Source: Phallusia fumigata
Lineage: Eukaryota > Chordata > Ascidiacea > Phlebobranchia > Ascidiidae
Direction of reading: 5' to 3'
NCBI GenBank assembly: GCA_008931825.1
Contig: QXVZ01013980.1
Span: 150,865 to 214,864, forward strand
DNA length: 64,000 bases
Shown here: positions 35,901 to 47,520 of the stretch, one piece after another
Layout: the number at the start of each line of letters is the position of its first letter
Position numbering within the stretch: position 1 is the first letter of the stretch
Made by a program: the position numbers and the translations under genes
The notes under the pieces: model-generated
Databases searched by the model: none
Told to the model about the DNA's origin: nothing
The model's input: the letters and a program-made list of their open reading frames with translations, nothing else

Positions 35901-36447
35901 AATTCCCCGATATATGCAAAGATTTTGATTATGATGCATATATTGGTAATTACGTTTTTCAAATCAAAAAGACACCTCTTTATCCCAAGTAAACGGCGGA
36001 TTTTAAACAAATACACGATTCCTTACAACTACTGTGTCATCAGATCCTTCAATTCTTCTACAATTCTCATCAGCGTCCGCTTGGCAATAATTTACAAATC
36101 CATTGCAACAATATGTACCGACGTCACAATGGCTGAATGTTCCGCAGTTATTGGCCGCTGAAAACAACAATGTTTTAAACTTCTGTCTCCGTAGCATTGT
36201 GCTTCTTTCAAATAAAACATAATGAACAAACATTTGTACGTATAATAACTGTTTACCGAAATGAACTTTACCTAAATGTTTGATCAACTTTACAAAAATA
36301 ACAGCGTGACAAAATGTTTCACAAGATATTTAATTAAACAATGACACATACATTAATGCCTTCAATAAAAAGTAATTTTATTATATGATATCTTTTACCT
36401 TTGCACACGACAAACAAGTATGTCCAGATCAGAAAAATCTTCTTCAT
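32985..36447 (-). CDS. Gene A: seven-module six-cysteine transmembrane protein (Shisa/STMC6-like)
   Basis: The exons are 36399-36447 (signal peptide MKKIFLIWTYLFVVCK), modules at 36027-36157, 35698-35826, 35222-35350, 34856-34984, 34381-34509 and 34020-34139, a module plus membrane exon 33568-33919, and tail 32985-33166. Together they give 449 residues with consistent phases. Modules follow C-x5-C-x5-CC-x6-C-x7-C, e.g. HCDIGDYCCNG and ending CRRIEGSDDT. The membrane helix (GLYVGIGIAVLAILAVASIV) is followed by CCCYFSKKR. The tail is Ser/Thr/Gln/Pro-rich, with VYENQQPPPPYTPQ near its end, a PPxY-type WW-binding motif. Signal peptide, six Cys with a CC pair, one helix, Cys-rich juxtamembrane and PPxY tail match the Shisa-like/STMC6 adaptor layout, but the family has one module and this has seven. 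The spacing also suits a cystine-knot fold. Function unknown. Confidence 0.85.
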
Positions 36448-36960
36448 AATGAACTTTATCGATTTTCGAAGTTACATTAAAACTTTGTATATCACAAAAT
36501 CTCTTATCTTGCAGTATTCTAGAGAGCATTTTTGACAAAGATTGAAATCCAAATTACTATCAAATTGAAATCCAAAATATCTACTCCGTACATATGTTGC
36601 TTCGCTGTTTAATTGTTACACAATAACTATGATTAAAATATTAGATTAAAGCGCTTTCAGTCCCATTGCTGTTGTAGGCATCGGAAAGATCCAGAAGTAG
36701 AATTCGGGCTGAGTTGTGCTACGGTTGATTTGTCAACCAAGGGGTGCGGTTGACGAAACTCGGGTATCGACCAATTATCATTGGGTCTTTTGGTCGGGGC
36801 GTGGTGCAAGACCCATTTGTCAAAAACAGGCATGACAAACCCTGTTTAGTTCTGGGGCCAGAGCCACACCATCTGATATCAATCAATACGTTTGTTGTGC
36901 GTTGAACCGACATGAAATTACCGGAACTTCTGGACACAAAATTGTTATACCGTCACCACA
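36448..36960 (-). promoter_or_regulatory. Gene A upstream region, conserved among paralogues
   Basis: About 130 bp next to the gene A ATG (TTTTGGATTTCAATTTGATAG and TATTCTAGAG-type stretches, read on the minus strand) recurs before the ATG of genes B, C and D. Farther out, about 36690-36950 matches, inverted, 45085-45300 and 52265-52500 (shared strings such as CTTGCACCACGCC and GTTGACAAA). This conservation could be simple duplication history or kept promoter function. Confidence 0.55.
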
Positions 36961-37699
36961 GTACCCAATTAAACGCTATCAGAAATTCAACAAAAATGCA
37001 GTTTAACATTACAATCTAACACATATTTTTTTGACGCAGTATCTCTCCACAACGTTAGAATTAAATGATTACATTAAAAAAAGCCTTTTTATCACATATT
37101 TATTGGTGACTTAAACAAGAGATTTTCTTTTGATATATACCCAAAACAGATTCACTTAAATCACAAAAGTCATATTTACATAATACTTCAAATGTTTTCT
37201 TTGTCACCAAATCTGACAACAAACCTTACGCCCCAGTATTCTTAATACAACGTTTAAAAAAGCATGGAAACGTTACTGTCACATCAAAATCCTGTGCCTA
37301 ATTGCTAGTACTCCGTACGTACGCGCTTAAAATTCGTTTTCGTCACTGCTCGTTGGGATCTTTAAGCGCACAAAAACCATCGAAACAAAAGAGTGGCTGA
37401 TCATTTATTTTCAAGCGACTTTTGTGCTTTTGCATGAACAAGGATAAGCAACGAAAATCGAAACAAGAATTGGTGGAACCGACGCCACGTGATTTGTAAA
37501 GTGTCAACTGTGTGATTGCCTGCGCAATCATTGCGTGTGGTATGTAAATGGCAATTACCTGCCCTATACATGTGTGCGTTGTCGAACCATTTTTCATTCC
37601 ATTGTTTATCACTATTTCCAAACGAACAAATACAAAGAATACAACAAATAAACAGCTCGCGTGCCAACCGTCGCACGCATGCCAGGGGTTCCTGTCGTA

Positions 37700-37790
37700 T
37701 GCCGCCAGGATGGCCGAGTGGTTAGCACGACCGCCTTGTGCTCACAAGGTTGAGGGTTTTATTCCCGTCTCGGTCGAAAGTATTCTTTGC
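37700..37790 (+). repeat. tRNA-derived SINE-like fragment
   Basis: GATGGCCGAGTGGTTAGCAC resembles an A box and D arm, followed by an anticodon-like hairpin (CCTTG..CAAGG) and a degraded B box (GAGGGTTTTATTCCC). Acceptor-stem pairing is absent, so it is not a tRNA gene. Confidence 0.5.
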
Positions 37791-38226
37791 AAATCCGACT
37801 GGCATCGCCAAAAAATTTAGACTGGGCATGTCAAACAAACTGCCCGCGTGATTTCGTACGGTCAGGCATACATTTCTAATTCTGCCAAAAAAGCCGGTCT
37901 CTAGCTCATTTTAAGTTATACTTTTGTTTATTAAATACCTGAAAATCTTGTCAATTTTAGAATCTAACTATCAAACATAAAACACCTTGGCCGTGTCTCA
38001 TAGATAAACTTTGGTCGCGGCTGGTGTAAATGCCCTGCTGCTTGCCGCGAGATCAAAAAACCATACCACAACCGGTAGACGCATCTGGTGTGAATCAGTC
38101 TTTACGTCACAATAGGTTTTGATAAACGGCATTTCTGTGCGAGTTGGTCGTTAGTTTGACCGGTGTGTTTTTTTGCCATTATTTTACTGGACCGGCCCAC
38201 ATGAGATCAGATTATCATTTCAACAG

Positions 38227-38378
38227 TACAATTCAACGTTGTCAATCCACAAGCACAACCTGTGGCGCCACAAGCGGCCCCTCTGACGTCACATCCGCCC
38301 GGGTTTGTTGCCAAAGTTTATGAAAACCAGCAACCTCCCCCACACTACACTCCACAGATCGCTACAACGAAGCAGTGA
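38227..38378 (+). pseudogene. Orphan copy of the Shisa-like tail exon (T1)
   Basis: It has an intact CAACAG acceptor and an open frame reading QFNVVNPQAQPVAPQAAPLT, then VYENQQPPPHYTP and IATTKQ, stop. It is nearly identical to the tail exon of gene B (43436-43587). No signal, module or membrane exon precedes it; instead sequence like the upstream region of genes C and D joins directly before the acceptor. It is either a dead exon or a spare 3' exon. Confidence 0.8.
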
Positions 38379-38952
38379 GAAAACGTGAAGCCTCACGCCG
38401 ACCGATTGATCATAATCTTTTTTTGTTTAAAACACCACAATCTGTAAATAGCAACTATGCGAACAATGTTAAGATTTATGTTGATTTAACTGTAACCAGT
38501 AAAAATCAGGTTAACTGCATAAAATATGTTGTGTGAATTGTATTTTTTCATGGCGGTTAGCTGAGTACCAGTCGCATAAAAGCGTGTGTCTCGTTATATG
38601 TGCACTGGCAAATAACATATTGCTAGTTTCACATTATTATGCCTTCTTAAAATTTCCACATCGTATAACTTTTGGAAAAGTTGTGAGCTACAGCAGAGTC
38701 ATAAGTCTCGTAAATATTATTTGTGTTTGTTAAATTGTGAAGAATCATACGTAAATTCGAAATATTTCAATAACAAACAATACTTTGCAAACCAATTTTT
38801 ATTTCTGCCTGGACAAGGTAAAGCAAAGGAAATGCAAAATGGAATTGCAACGAATTGTGTGTTGTAAAAATGCTTTCCCATGCAGCTGAAAAGTATAAAT
38901 ATTATCTTGTAGTTTGTTGTTGTCTTTTTTTACTACCAAGTGTTTAGTTAAC

Positions 38953-39261
38953 CGGGGGTCGGAAACCTTTTAAACGCAGTGTGCCAGTTTACAAATTATA
39001 TCAAAATGTTAATAACCTCGCGTGCCGTGTTGATAACGTCACTGCCTTATGTTTCTGCGTTTAGTAGGCTAATCGTAGCAATCTGTATTAGGTTGGTTTA
39101 CACGCACTCTGTAGCTCTTTGCTGCAGTTGCACTGCACTTTACATTAAAAAAACATGTCGGTCAATTTCGCCGAAAAATGAATTTGTAAATCACGTAACG
39201 TGCCATGAATGATCACCTCGCGTGCCAACCGTCGCAGGTATGCCAGGGGTTGCCGACTTCT
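38953..39261. mobile_element. hAT-like non-autonomous element in tail block
   Basis: It starts GGGGGTCGGAAACC and ends GGTTGCCGAC; these ends are imperfect inverted repeats. Copies at about 41128-41440 and 44163-44474 were carried by the block duplication. An inverted relative lies at 32201-32486. Confidence 0.55.
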
Positions 39262-40009
39262 GCAACTACCCCAATGCTCGTTATGCATCAATGCTCGGAT
39301 AAAGCAACGTTCATCACGCCACTATCATGTGTACCACTTTCTGACTATAAAACCACGTGGCGTGAGGCGTTTTGGGAACACAAGTCACGTATATTCTCGG
39401 GAATAACACTCTCTGCATATTGTTTCTATTTTCGGTTACCAATGTGTGTCGCATCTACAGTGTTAAACTGTTACAACAGCACAGTTTGCAAGTTCGAAGA
39501 AAAATTTCTGACATGGATCCTATCCAAGTGTTTTTTGCGGTTGCCGTACTTTTGACCTTGTTTAGATTGTCAATGTAATGAACCAGAACATAAACGATAC
39601 GACCTTCGAATAAATTCGAACAGAGCTATTTGAGCAACAAAATCTATCTTATCACTGGATTTTTGAAAGGGACTTTTCTCGTTGCGATATAAACCCATGG
39701 ATGTGTATAGCAAGCCCAGTCTTTGTGTTGGGATAACTTATTTGCATCATATTTCAACAAATAATTGTCACCGTTTTGGGGATCACAAGATGAATAAACA
39801 GAGATAAGAGATACATCGGGGTTTGTAAAAGTTTGATGTGCTTCTGTCATCGTCAGTTGTGTTTGTTGGTGTATACAACAGTCTCTATAACCTGTAAAAC
39901 GTGTAGAAACTTAGTCAGCAGATGCGTGGTCATCCTCTATAGTAGATGGAGACATGTGCAGCATACGCTGCCCCAACGGTATACATAATTCACTTTCCGG
40001 CGGGCACAC

Positions 40010-40090
40010 CACCGAGACTGCAAAGCTCACTTGGTAGATCGCCCAGATAAGTATCTGTCGTGGGTTCGAATCCCACCACGGACAAGACTT
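40010..40090 (+). repeat. tRNA-derived SINE-like fragment
   Basis: A perfect T arm and B box (GTGGGTTCGAATCCCAC) follow a D-arm-like CTCACTTGGTAGATCGCCC. No matching 5' acceptor strand pairs with CACGGAC, so this is a decayed tRNA-derived repeat. Confidence 0.55.
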
Positions 40091-40138
40091 TTCTAGCATA
40101 CACCTTCCAGTTTGATAAGGTATGACGCCTCTTTGTAG

Positions 40139-40386
40139 CCTTTGCTCGTATACGAGACTTACATCAAATAAAAGATAATTAAAAAATCTTTCAGATAATG
40201 TATAACTTGTGTACGAGCACAGAAGTTTGTGCGGTCATTTGGGGACCGAAAGAGTGATGAGGAGGATTTTTTATTCTTTATCCCAATTTTGCATCATGTA
40301 AAACTCTTTGCTCGTATATGAGACTTACATCAAATAAAGATAATTAAAAAATCTTTTAGATGATGTTTAACTTGTGTACGAGCTTA
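40139..40386 (+). repeat. Direct repeat, two about 78-bp units
   Basis: The unit from TTTGCTCGTATACGAGACTT to TTGTGTACGAGC occurs at about 40139-40219 and again at 40308-40386 with few changes. Each unit contains the short palindrome CTCGTATACGAG or a variant. Confidence 0.8.
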
Positions 40387-40611
40387 GAGGTTTTGGGTGT
40401 TTTTTAGGGGGTCAATTAGATGAAGTTCATTCTGCTCCCGTTCCTCCTATTGAAGGTTGTCGTCCTGGAATTTATTTAAAAATGATAATATAATGCTATT
40501 TTCACCTAAAAATCACCTTTTGATTGCAATCAGTAATCTACTTGTGCGCCGAGGTAAACTAGTGGTCCACGTTTTTCGTTAGTCTGGTCTGGTCTACATT
40601 TTACCCATTGC

Positions 40612-40772
40612 CCAATTCAACGTTGTCAATCTCAAGCACAACCTGTGGCGCCACAAGCGGCCCCTATGACGTCACAGCCACCCGGGTTCTTTGCGGGAGT
40701 TTATGAAAACCAGCAACCTCCCCCACACACCGCACTACACTGCACAGATCGCTACAACGAAGCAATGAGAAA
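40612..40772 (+). pseudogene. Degenerate copy of the tail exon (T2)
   Basis: It is homologous to T1 and the gene B tail. The CAACAG acceptor is missing, one base is lost early (AATCTCAAG against AATCCACAAG) and the PPPHYTP region is disrupted by extra bases (PPPHTALH). Followed by the second tail block. Confidence 0.8.
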
Positions 40773-42191
40773 TCGAGAAGCCTGTCGTATCGCGGCATGT
40801 GTCTCGTTATTTGTGCGTAGGCAAATAACGCATTGCCGTTTCACATTATTACACCGTCTTCAAATTTACACGTCGTAAAAAGTCATGGGCTACAGCACAG
40901 TCATAATTGTAAATTGTGAAGAATCATACGTAAATTCGAAATATTTCAAAAACAAAAAATACTTTGCAAACCAATTTTTATTTTTGCCTGGACAAGTTAA
41001 AGCAAAGGAAATGCAAAATGGAATTGCAACGAGTTGTGTGTTGTAAAAATGCTTTCCCATGCAGCTGAAAAGTATAAATATTATCTTGTAGTTTGTTTGG
41101 TTTTTTTTACTGCCAAGTGTTTAGTTAACCGGGGGTCGGAAACCTTTTAAACGCAGTGTGCCAGTTTACAAATTATAGATCAAAATACTAATGACCTCGC
41201 GTGCCATGTTGATGACATCACTGCCTTATGTTTCTGCGTTTAGTAGGATAATCGTAGCAATCTGTATTAGGTTGGTTTACACGCGCTCTGTAGCTCGTTG
41301 CTGCAGTTGCACTGCACTTTACATTAAACAAGCATGTCGGTCAATTTCGCCGAAAAATTAATTTGTAAATCACGTAACGTGCCATGAATAATCACCTCGC
41401 GTGCCAACCGTCGCAGGTATGCCAGGGGTTGCCAACTCCTATCGTAAACAAACTTTTCCTGCAACTACCCATGCTCGTTATGCATCAATGCACGGACAAA
41501 GCAACGTTCATCACGCCACTATCATGTGTACCACTTTCTGACTATAAAACCACGTGGCGTGAGGAGTTTTGGGAACACAAGTCACGTATATTCTCGGGAA
41601 TAACACTCTCTGCATATTGTTTCTATTATCGGTTACCAATGTGTGTCGCATCTACAGTGTTAAACTGTTACAACTATGTTTTCTGGATCGCTGAAAGATA
41701 AATTCTAGATATGTTGCCGACGTTTTTAAATTTGTAATGAAGGAAATTTTTCTAATTAGGGCGTTTTTGTTCGTCGTGTGCAAAGGAAAAAAATCTTCTT
41801 TAAGTTACCAATACATGCGATAAAAAGACTACTGTTTAACTTAATTATTTAATTGTAACGTTTTGGAGAGACATTGCGTCACAATAGTATGTATGTTTCA
41901 GATTGCAATGTTAAACTGTCTTTTTTGTTGAATTTTAAATAAGGTTTCAGTGGGTATTTTTGTGGGCGGTATACTGTCAAACAATTTTTTGTGTGGAAGT
42001 TTAGGTAATTTCATCCGATCGGCATCACCATTTCATCATAGTTGTTGTGTTACTGCGAAGCAAAATAGGTACGGAGTAGATATTTTGGATTTTAATGAGA
42101 TAGTAATTTGGATTTTCAATCTTTGTCGAAAATGCTTTCTAGAATACTGCAGGACAAGAAATTTTTAAGGTATAAAGTTTTAGTGTATAAT

Positions 42192-43587
42192 ATGAAGAAG
42201 ATTTTTGTGATCTGGATGTGCTTGTTTGTCGTGTGCAAAGGTAATCTATCTTATTATAATACTATTTTCTATTGAAGGCATTAATATATGTGTCAATGTT
42301 TAATTTTCGGGTAAAACATGTTGTCACGCAGCTATTTGTGATGTGTAAAGTTCATGAAACGGTTTGGTAAAGTTTTTATGAAACATTTGGCAAAACATTT
42401 TGTCAAATTATGTGTAAAAATGCCTATTAAATACGTATTTTTAAAGAAGCACAATAGCTCGGAGACAGTAACCTATTGTTGTTTTTAGCCGCCAACAATT
42501 GCGGAACATTCAGCCATTGTGATATTGGTGATTATTGTTGCAACAGAATCGTTAATACTTGTCAATCAACTGCCGATAAAAATTGCAGAAGAATTTTACC
42601 TGATGATAAAGTAAGCCTGCTCGCTTGCTGTGCTTCATTATTTTGTTGACATTGTCTGGGAAAACTGTTTCTATGGAGGAAAGACTTTTGAAGTATTTGT
42701 TTTTTCGCAGGGCAACAATTGCGGACTGTTTCATTGCGATGTCGGTGAATTTTGCTGTCGCGGGTTAATCAGCAGGTGTCGTGACTCTGGAGGACGCAAG
42801 TGCGAAAGGATACCACAATACGAATCAACAACAACTCCAAGCACCAGCACTCCCACGACCAGGTCACTTTCTACAAATTTTCCCAACGTAGGGTTGTACG
42901 TTGGAATCGGGATTGCTATTCTTGCTGTTCTTGCCGTCGCCTCGATAATTTTCATCTGTTGCTGTTACTTTTCCAAAAAGCGGAATACCCCGACACCGAC
43001 TTCAGTTACGTCATCAGCATACGTCATGTCGTCAGCACCCAATCAACAAGAACAACAACGTGCGTAACTTATTTTTTTCAGTACGTTCTTGTAGCGTAAT
43101 TTGCATCTCACACCCAAGCCGGGTTATTGAAACAGTTTATACAGTCAACCGTGACATTTGTTTTAAAAAATCATTTAAAACCGAAATGAAACGAACTGTG
43201 AAGACTTTTCCTCCTTCACAACCCCAAAATAATTGTTTTGAGATATTTATATTTTTTAAAGCCTCGCTACACCTGAGTGCACAAAGCGTGTTCTCTACTT
43301 GCGTGCTTGTTTGTTCAAACAAAACTTTGAAGATATTTTCACAAACTTGATAATCTGCATGCACTCTGGTAAAAGATTCAGGTTTATTTCTATAGTTTGC
43401 TTATCAACAAAGCATTCAATTCCACATTTCAACAGTACAATTCAACGTTGTCAATCCACAAGAACAACCTATGGCGCCACAAGCGGCTCCTCTGACGTCA
43501 CATCCACCCGGGTTTGTTGCCAAAGTTTATGAAAACCAGCAACCTCCCCCACACTACACTCCACAGATCGCTTCAACGAAGCAGTGA
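42192..43587 (+). CDS. Gene B: two-module six-cysteine transmembrane protein
   Basis: The exons are 42192-42240 (signal MKKIFVIWMCLFVVCK), 42489-42610 (module 1, ending CRRILPDDK), 42711-43059 (module 2 plus membrane helix) and 43436-43587 (tail), giving 223 residues. Module 2 contains FHCDVGEFCCRGLISRC, with one residue fewer in the first spacing (C-x4-C). It is followed by a Thr/Ser-rich stalk, GLYVGIGIAILAVLAVASII, ICCCYFSKKR and a tail ending VYENQQPPPHYTPQ. It equals the last two modules plus C-terminus of gene A, so it looks like the compact form before (or after) module expansion. It is transcribed away from gene A. Confidence 0.87.
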
Positions 43588-45503
43588 GAAAACGTGAAGC
43601 CTAACGCCGACCGATTGATCATAATCTTTTTGTTTTTTGCTAAACACGACAATCTGTAAATAGCAACTATGCGAACAATGTTAAGATTTATGTTGATTTA
43701 ACTGTAACCAGTAAAAATCAGGTTAACTGCATAAAATATGTTGTGTGAATTGTATTTTTTCATGGCGGTTAGGTGAGTACCAGTCGCATGAAAGCGTGTG
43801 TCTCGTTATATGTGCACAGGCAAACAACGTATTGTTAGTTTCACATTATTACACCGTCTTCAAATTTACACATCGTAAAACATTTCTAAAAGTTGTTGGC
43901 TGCAGCAGAGTCATAAGTCTCGTAAATAATCAAAGCGTTTGTTAAATTGTGAAGAATCATACGTACATACGAAATATTTCAAAAACTAAAAATACTTTGC
44001 AAACCAATTTTTATTTCTGCCTGGACAAGGTAAAGCAAAGGAAATGCAAAATGGAATTGCAACGAGTTGTGTGTTGTAAAAATGCTTTCCCATGCAGCTG
44101 AAAAGTATAAATATTATCTTGTTGTTTGTTTGGTTTTTCTTTACTGCCAAGTGTTTAGTTAACCGGGGGTCGGAAACCTTCTAAATGCAGTGTGCCAGTT
44201 TACAAATTATAGATCGAAATACTAATGATCTCCCCTGCCTTGTTGATAAAGTCACTGCCTTATGTTTCTGCGTTTAGTAGGCTAATCGTAGCAATCTGTA
44301 TTAGGTTGGTTTACACGCGCTCTGTAGCTCGTTGCTGCAGTTGCACTGCACTTTACATTAAAAAAGCATGTCGGTCAATTTCGCCGAAATATGAATTTGT
44401 AAATCACGTAACGTGCCATGAATAATCACCTCGCGTGCCAACCGTCGCAGGTATGCCAGGGGTTGCCGACTCCTATCGTAAACAAACTTTTCCTGCAACT
44501 ACCCATGCTCGTTATGCATCAATGCACGAACAAAGCAACGTTCATCACGCCACAATCATGTGTACCACTTTCTGACTATAAAATTTAATTTAATTCTAAC
44601 GTTTTGGGAGATACACACATATATATATATATATTGCGTCACAATAAAATTTATGTTTCAGATTGTAATGTTAAACTGTCTTTTTATTGAATTTTAAGTA
44701 AGGTTTGTGTGGGTATTTTTGTGGACGGTATACTGTAAATCAATTTTTTGTGTGGACGTTTAGGTAATTTCATACGGTTCAGCTTATATTTCTATGTCTG
44801 ATAAACAAGCAAGTCTTTAGCTCTATTCTGTACAAAGTTATGAATTTGTTGATTAAATACCCGAAAATTTTTGTAAATTTTGAAATAAATACCTCAAAAT
44901 TCGAAATGCTTCCTACAGCCGCTAGATGCCATTAAACGTGTAAAAAATCCGAAAGCCAGACTGCAAGGAACAGCAGCATCGACTCAAACCAGACTGTTAC
45001 GTCACAATAGGTTTTGACAAACTGCCTGCTGCATACGTGCGTGCGTCATCAGTACGCCTGGTGAGGTTTTTACCATCATTTTACTGGACCGGCCCACACG
45101 AGATCAGATGGTCTTGATCTTGACCAAACAGAGTTTGACATGCCTTTAGAGTTAAGACAAATGGGTCTTGCACCACGCCGCAACCAACCACCCAGTGAAA
45201 AATTGGTCAAAACCCGAGTTTCGTCAACCGCATCCCATGGTTGACAAATCAACCGAAGCAAAACCTGGTCCGAACTTTTCGATCTTTGCAATGCCCACAA
45301 CAGCACTTGATGCTGAAAGCGCGTTAAGCTAATCTTTTCAGCATAGTTTTTGTGCAATATATAAAAAGCGAAGCAAAATATGTAAGGAGTAGATATTTTG
45401 GATTTTAATGTGATAGTGAATGGGATTTTCAATCTTTGTCAAAAATGGTCTTTAGAATACTACAAAGCAAGATTTTGTAACAGATAAAGTTTCAGTGTAT
45501 AGT
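43588..45503 (+). repeat. Tail-exon block copy 3 and duplicated gene C upstream region
   Basis: 43430-44800 matches the blocks at 38.2 and 40.6 kb, including the hAT-like element (about 44163-44474) and a short (TA)n at 44621-44635. From 45085 the sequence matches 52265 onward (upstream of gene D) and, inverted, the gene A upstream region. No further gene is seen. Confidence 0.75.
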
Positions 45504-47520
45504 ATGAAGAAGATTTTTGTGATCTGGATGTGCTTGTTTGTCGTGTGTAAAGGTAAGTTATCTCATTATAATATTATTTTTTATTTAAGGCATTAATATA
45601 TGTGTCAATGTTTAATTAGGAATTTTTGGGTAAAACATGTTGTCACGCAGCTATTTGTGATGTGTAAAGTTTATGAAACGGATAGGTAAAGTTTTTGTCA
45701 AACTGGTAAAACATTTTTGTCAAATTATTAAAAAACGTTCTATTTGAAAGAAGCACAATAGCCCGGAGACAGTAATTTAAAACATTCTTGTTTTTAGCCG
45801 CTAACAATTGCGGTTCCCTGACCCATTGTGATATTGGTGATTATTGTTGCAACGGACTGATCGTTAACACCTGTCACTCAACTGGCGGTGACAATTGTAG
45901 AAGAATTGAGGGATCTGATGACACAGCAGTTGTAAGAACTATTTTATTGTTTGTTTCATTCACACAATTGAAGAGAGAATATTGCTTGATCACGTTATAA
46001 TTACATGATGTGATATTAAACTACACGCTTCTAATCTGTTCTGTCAAAACGTGTTTGGTTCTTGAAAGTCGTGGACGAAAAGTGCTTTTAACTTAAGGTT
46101 TCAAAGTCTTTTTTGAGTTCTGTTACAGCTATGTCACTAAAATTTATGCTTCCAGAATAACGTCGGGATTAAAATCCTGACCTTGCCATTACCAAGTAGT
46201 TGCGATCTACACTTAACGCCTTGGCATCCTTCAACGCAAGTTTGAGCAGTTTAAATAAAAAATGTTATTGTAGGACAACAATTGCGGATTGCATGCCCAT
46301 TGTGCTGTTGGTTCCTACTGCTGCAACGGAATCATAAATACTTGTCAAGCAAACGCCGACGAGAACTGCAGGAGAATAGAAGGATCTGATGACACACCTG
46401 TTGTAAGATAAATTTGTTTGTTTAATCGTTTTTATTCCTAATGTGCATCTGACTGTATGCTTACGAAAATCGCCACATAGCTACCCATCCCATTGTCCTA
46501 CCGTCAAAATGTGTTGTGTGGTTTGCTTACATTAAAATCTTACAACATGTAAGGCGGTTGCGCTAACCATTTTTCCACCATTTTTTATCTTACCATTTTT
46601 CTAGCTAAGATTTATGAAGTTTAATTCAAGAAATATTTTGCAGAATAACAATTGCGGTTCCCTAACCCATTGTGATATTGGTGATTATTTTTGCAACGGA
46701 CTGATCGTTAATACTTGTCACTCAACTGGCGGTAACAACTGTAGAAGAATTGAGGGATCTGCTGACACAGCAGTTGTGAGAACTATTGAAAGTTTTGTTT
46801 CATTTACATCATTAGAGAGAAAAATTGCTTAGCACGTTATTCTAACTATAATCCGTTATTGCTCTCAGAAAAAAACACCGTCGTGGTTAAAACCACAAAC
46901 GTTGCGATTACCAAAGAAATTGCGCAGTCTACAAAACCGTTTCAGGGATCTTAAGTGGAAATCTCAGCACTTTCAATGAGAAAATCTTTTTGTAGAACAA
47001 CAATTGTGGATTGCAAGCTCGCCCATTGTGCTGTTGGTTCTTACTGCTGCAACGGAATCATAAATACTTGTCAAGCCAACGCCGACGAGAACTGCAGGAG
47101 AATAGAAGGATCTGATGACACACCTGTTGTAAGGAATCTTTTGGTTCTTTGATAGATTTATATTGCTGGTGTGCGAAACATCGCCTGACTGCATCATGTA
47201 TGCTCACGAAATTCGCAACTGAGCTACCTGCCTCATTGTTATCCAGTCAAAACGTTTTGCTTTTTTTTTGCAGCATAACCTTATAATATCAGGCGATTGC
47301 GCTTATCTTCCCATTACCTTGAAAATTCCAAATGCAGATTTGTATAGTTTACATTAAAATATGTTTTGCAGACAACAATTGCGGTCGTCTGTCCCATTGT
47401 GATATTGGTACTTATTGCTGCAACGGACTCGTACTAAATACTTGTCAATCAACTGGCGGTGACAATTGTAGAAGAATTGAAGGATCTGATGACACAGCAG
47501 GGCATTTAATACCATTTTAA
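45504..47520 (+). pseudogene. Gene C: decaying six-cysteine module array
   Basis: A signal exon 45504-45552 and intact modules at 45798-45931 and 46274-46402 are followed by a module at 46644-46775 in which the CC pair reads FC. The module at 46996-47128 is 133 nt rather than 129, a frameshift after the first Cys. The last, 47372 onward, lacks the first base and the donor, reading through to a stop after DDTAGHLIPF. No membrane exon follows. Alignment with gene D shows a deletion that fused the end of its seventh module to the end of its eighth. It is probably a pseudogene; a short secreted product from the first exons cannot be excluded. Confidence 0.75.

Larger units (their letters stand above)
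38190..39580 (+). repeat. Tail-exon block, copy 1
   Basis: The tail exon and about 1.2 kb downstream recur, with small differences, at 40600-42020 and 43430-44800. Markers in order include TGCCTGGACAAGGTAAAGCA, GGGGGTCGGAAACCTTTTAA, CTCGCGTGCCAACCGTCGCA and GACTATAAAACCACGTGGCG. A further partial copy lies at 51770-52020. Confidence 0.85.
36961..42191. other. Spacer built of duplicated gene fragments and repeats
   Basis: There is no intact gene. It contains a tRNA-like SINE head, two orphan tail exons with their downstream flanks, hAT-like elements, a tRNA-derived repeat near 40.0 kb and a direct repeat at 40.1-40.4 kb. The last 130 bp are the gene B proximal promoter. Confidence 0.6.

Noticed and set aside
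37704-37776. tRNA gene
   Set aside because: A-box and anticodon-like arm are present, but the acceptor stem does not pair and the B box is degraded; better explained as a SINE remnant.
40020-40085. tRNA gene
   Set aside because: The T arm is perfect but no 5' acceptor strand exists; the minus-strand peptide CPWWDSNPRQ over it is the usual shadow of a tRNA-derived repeat.
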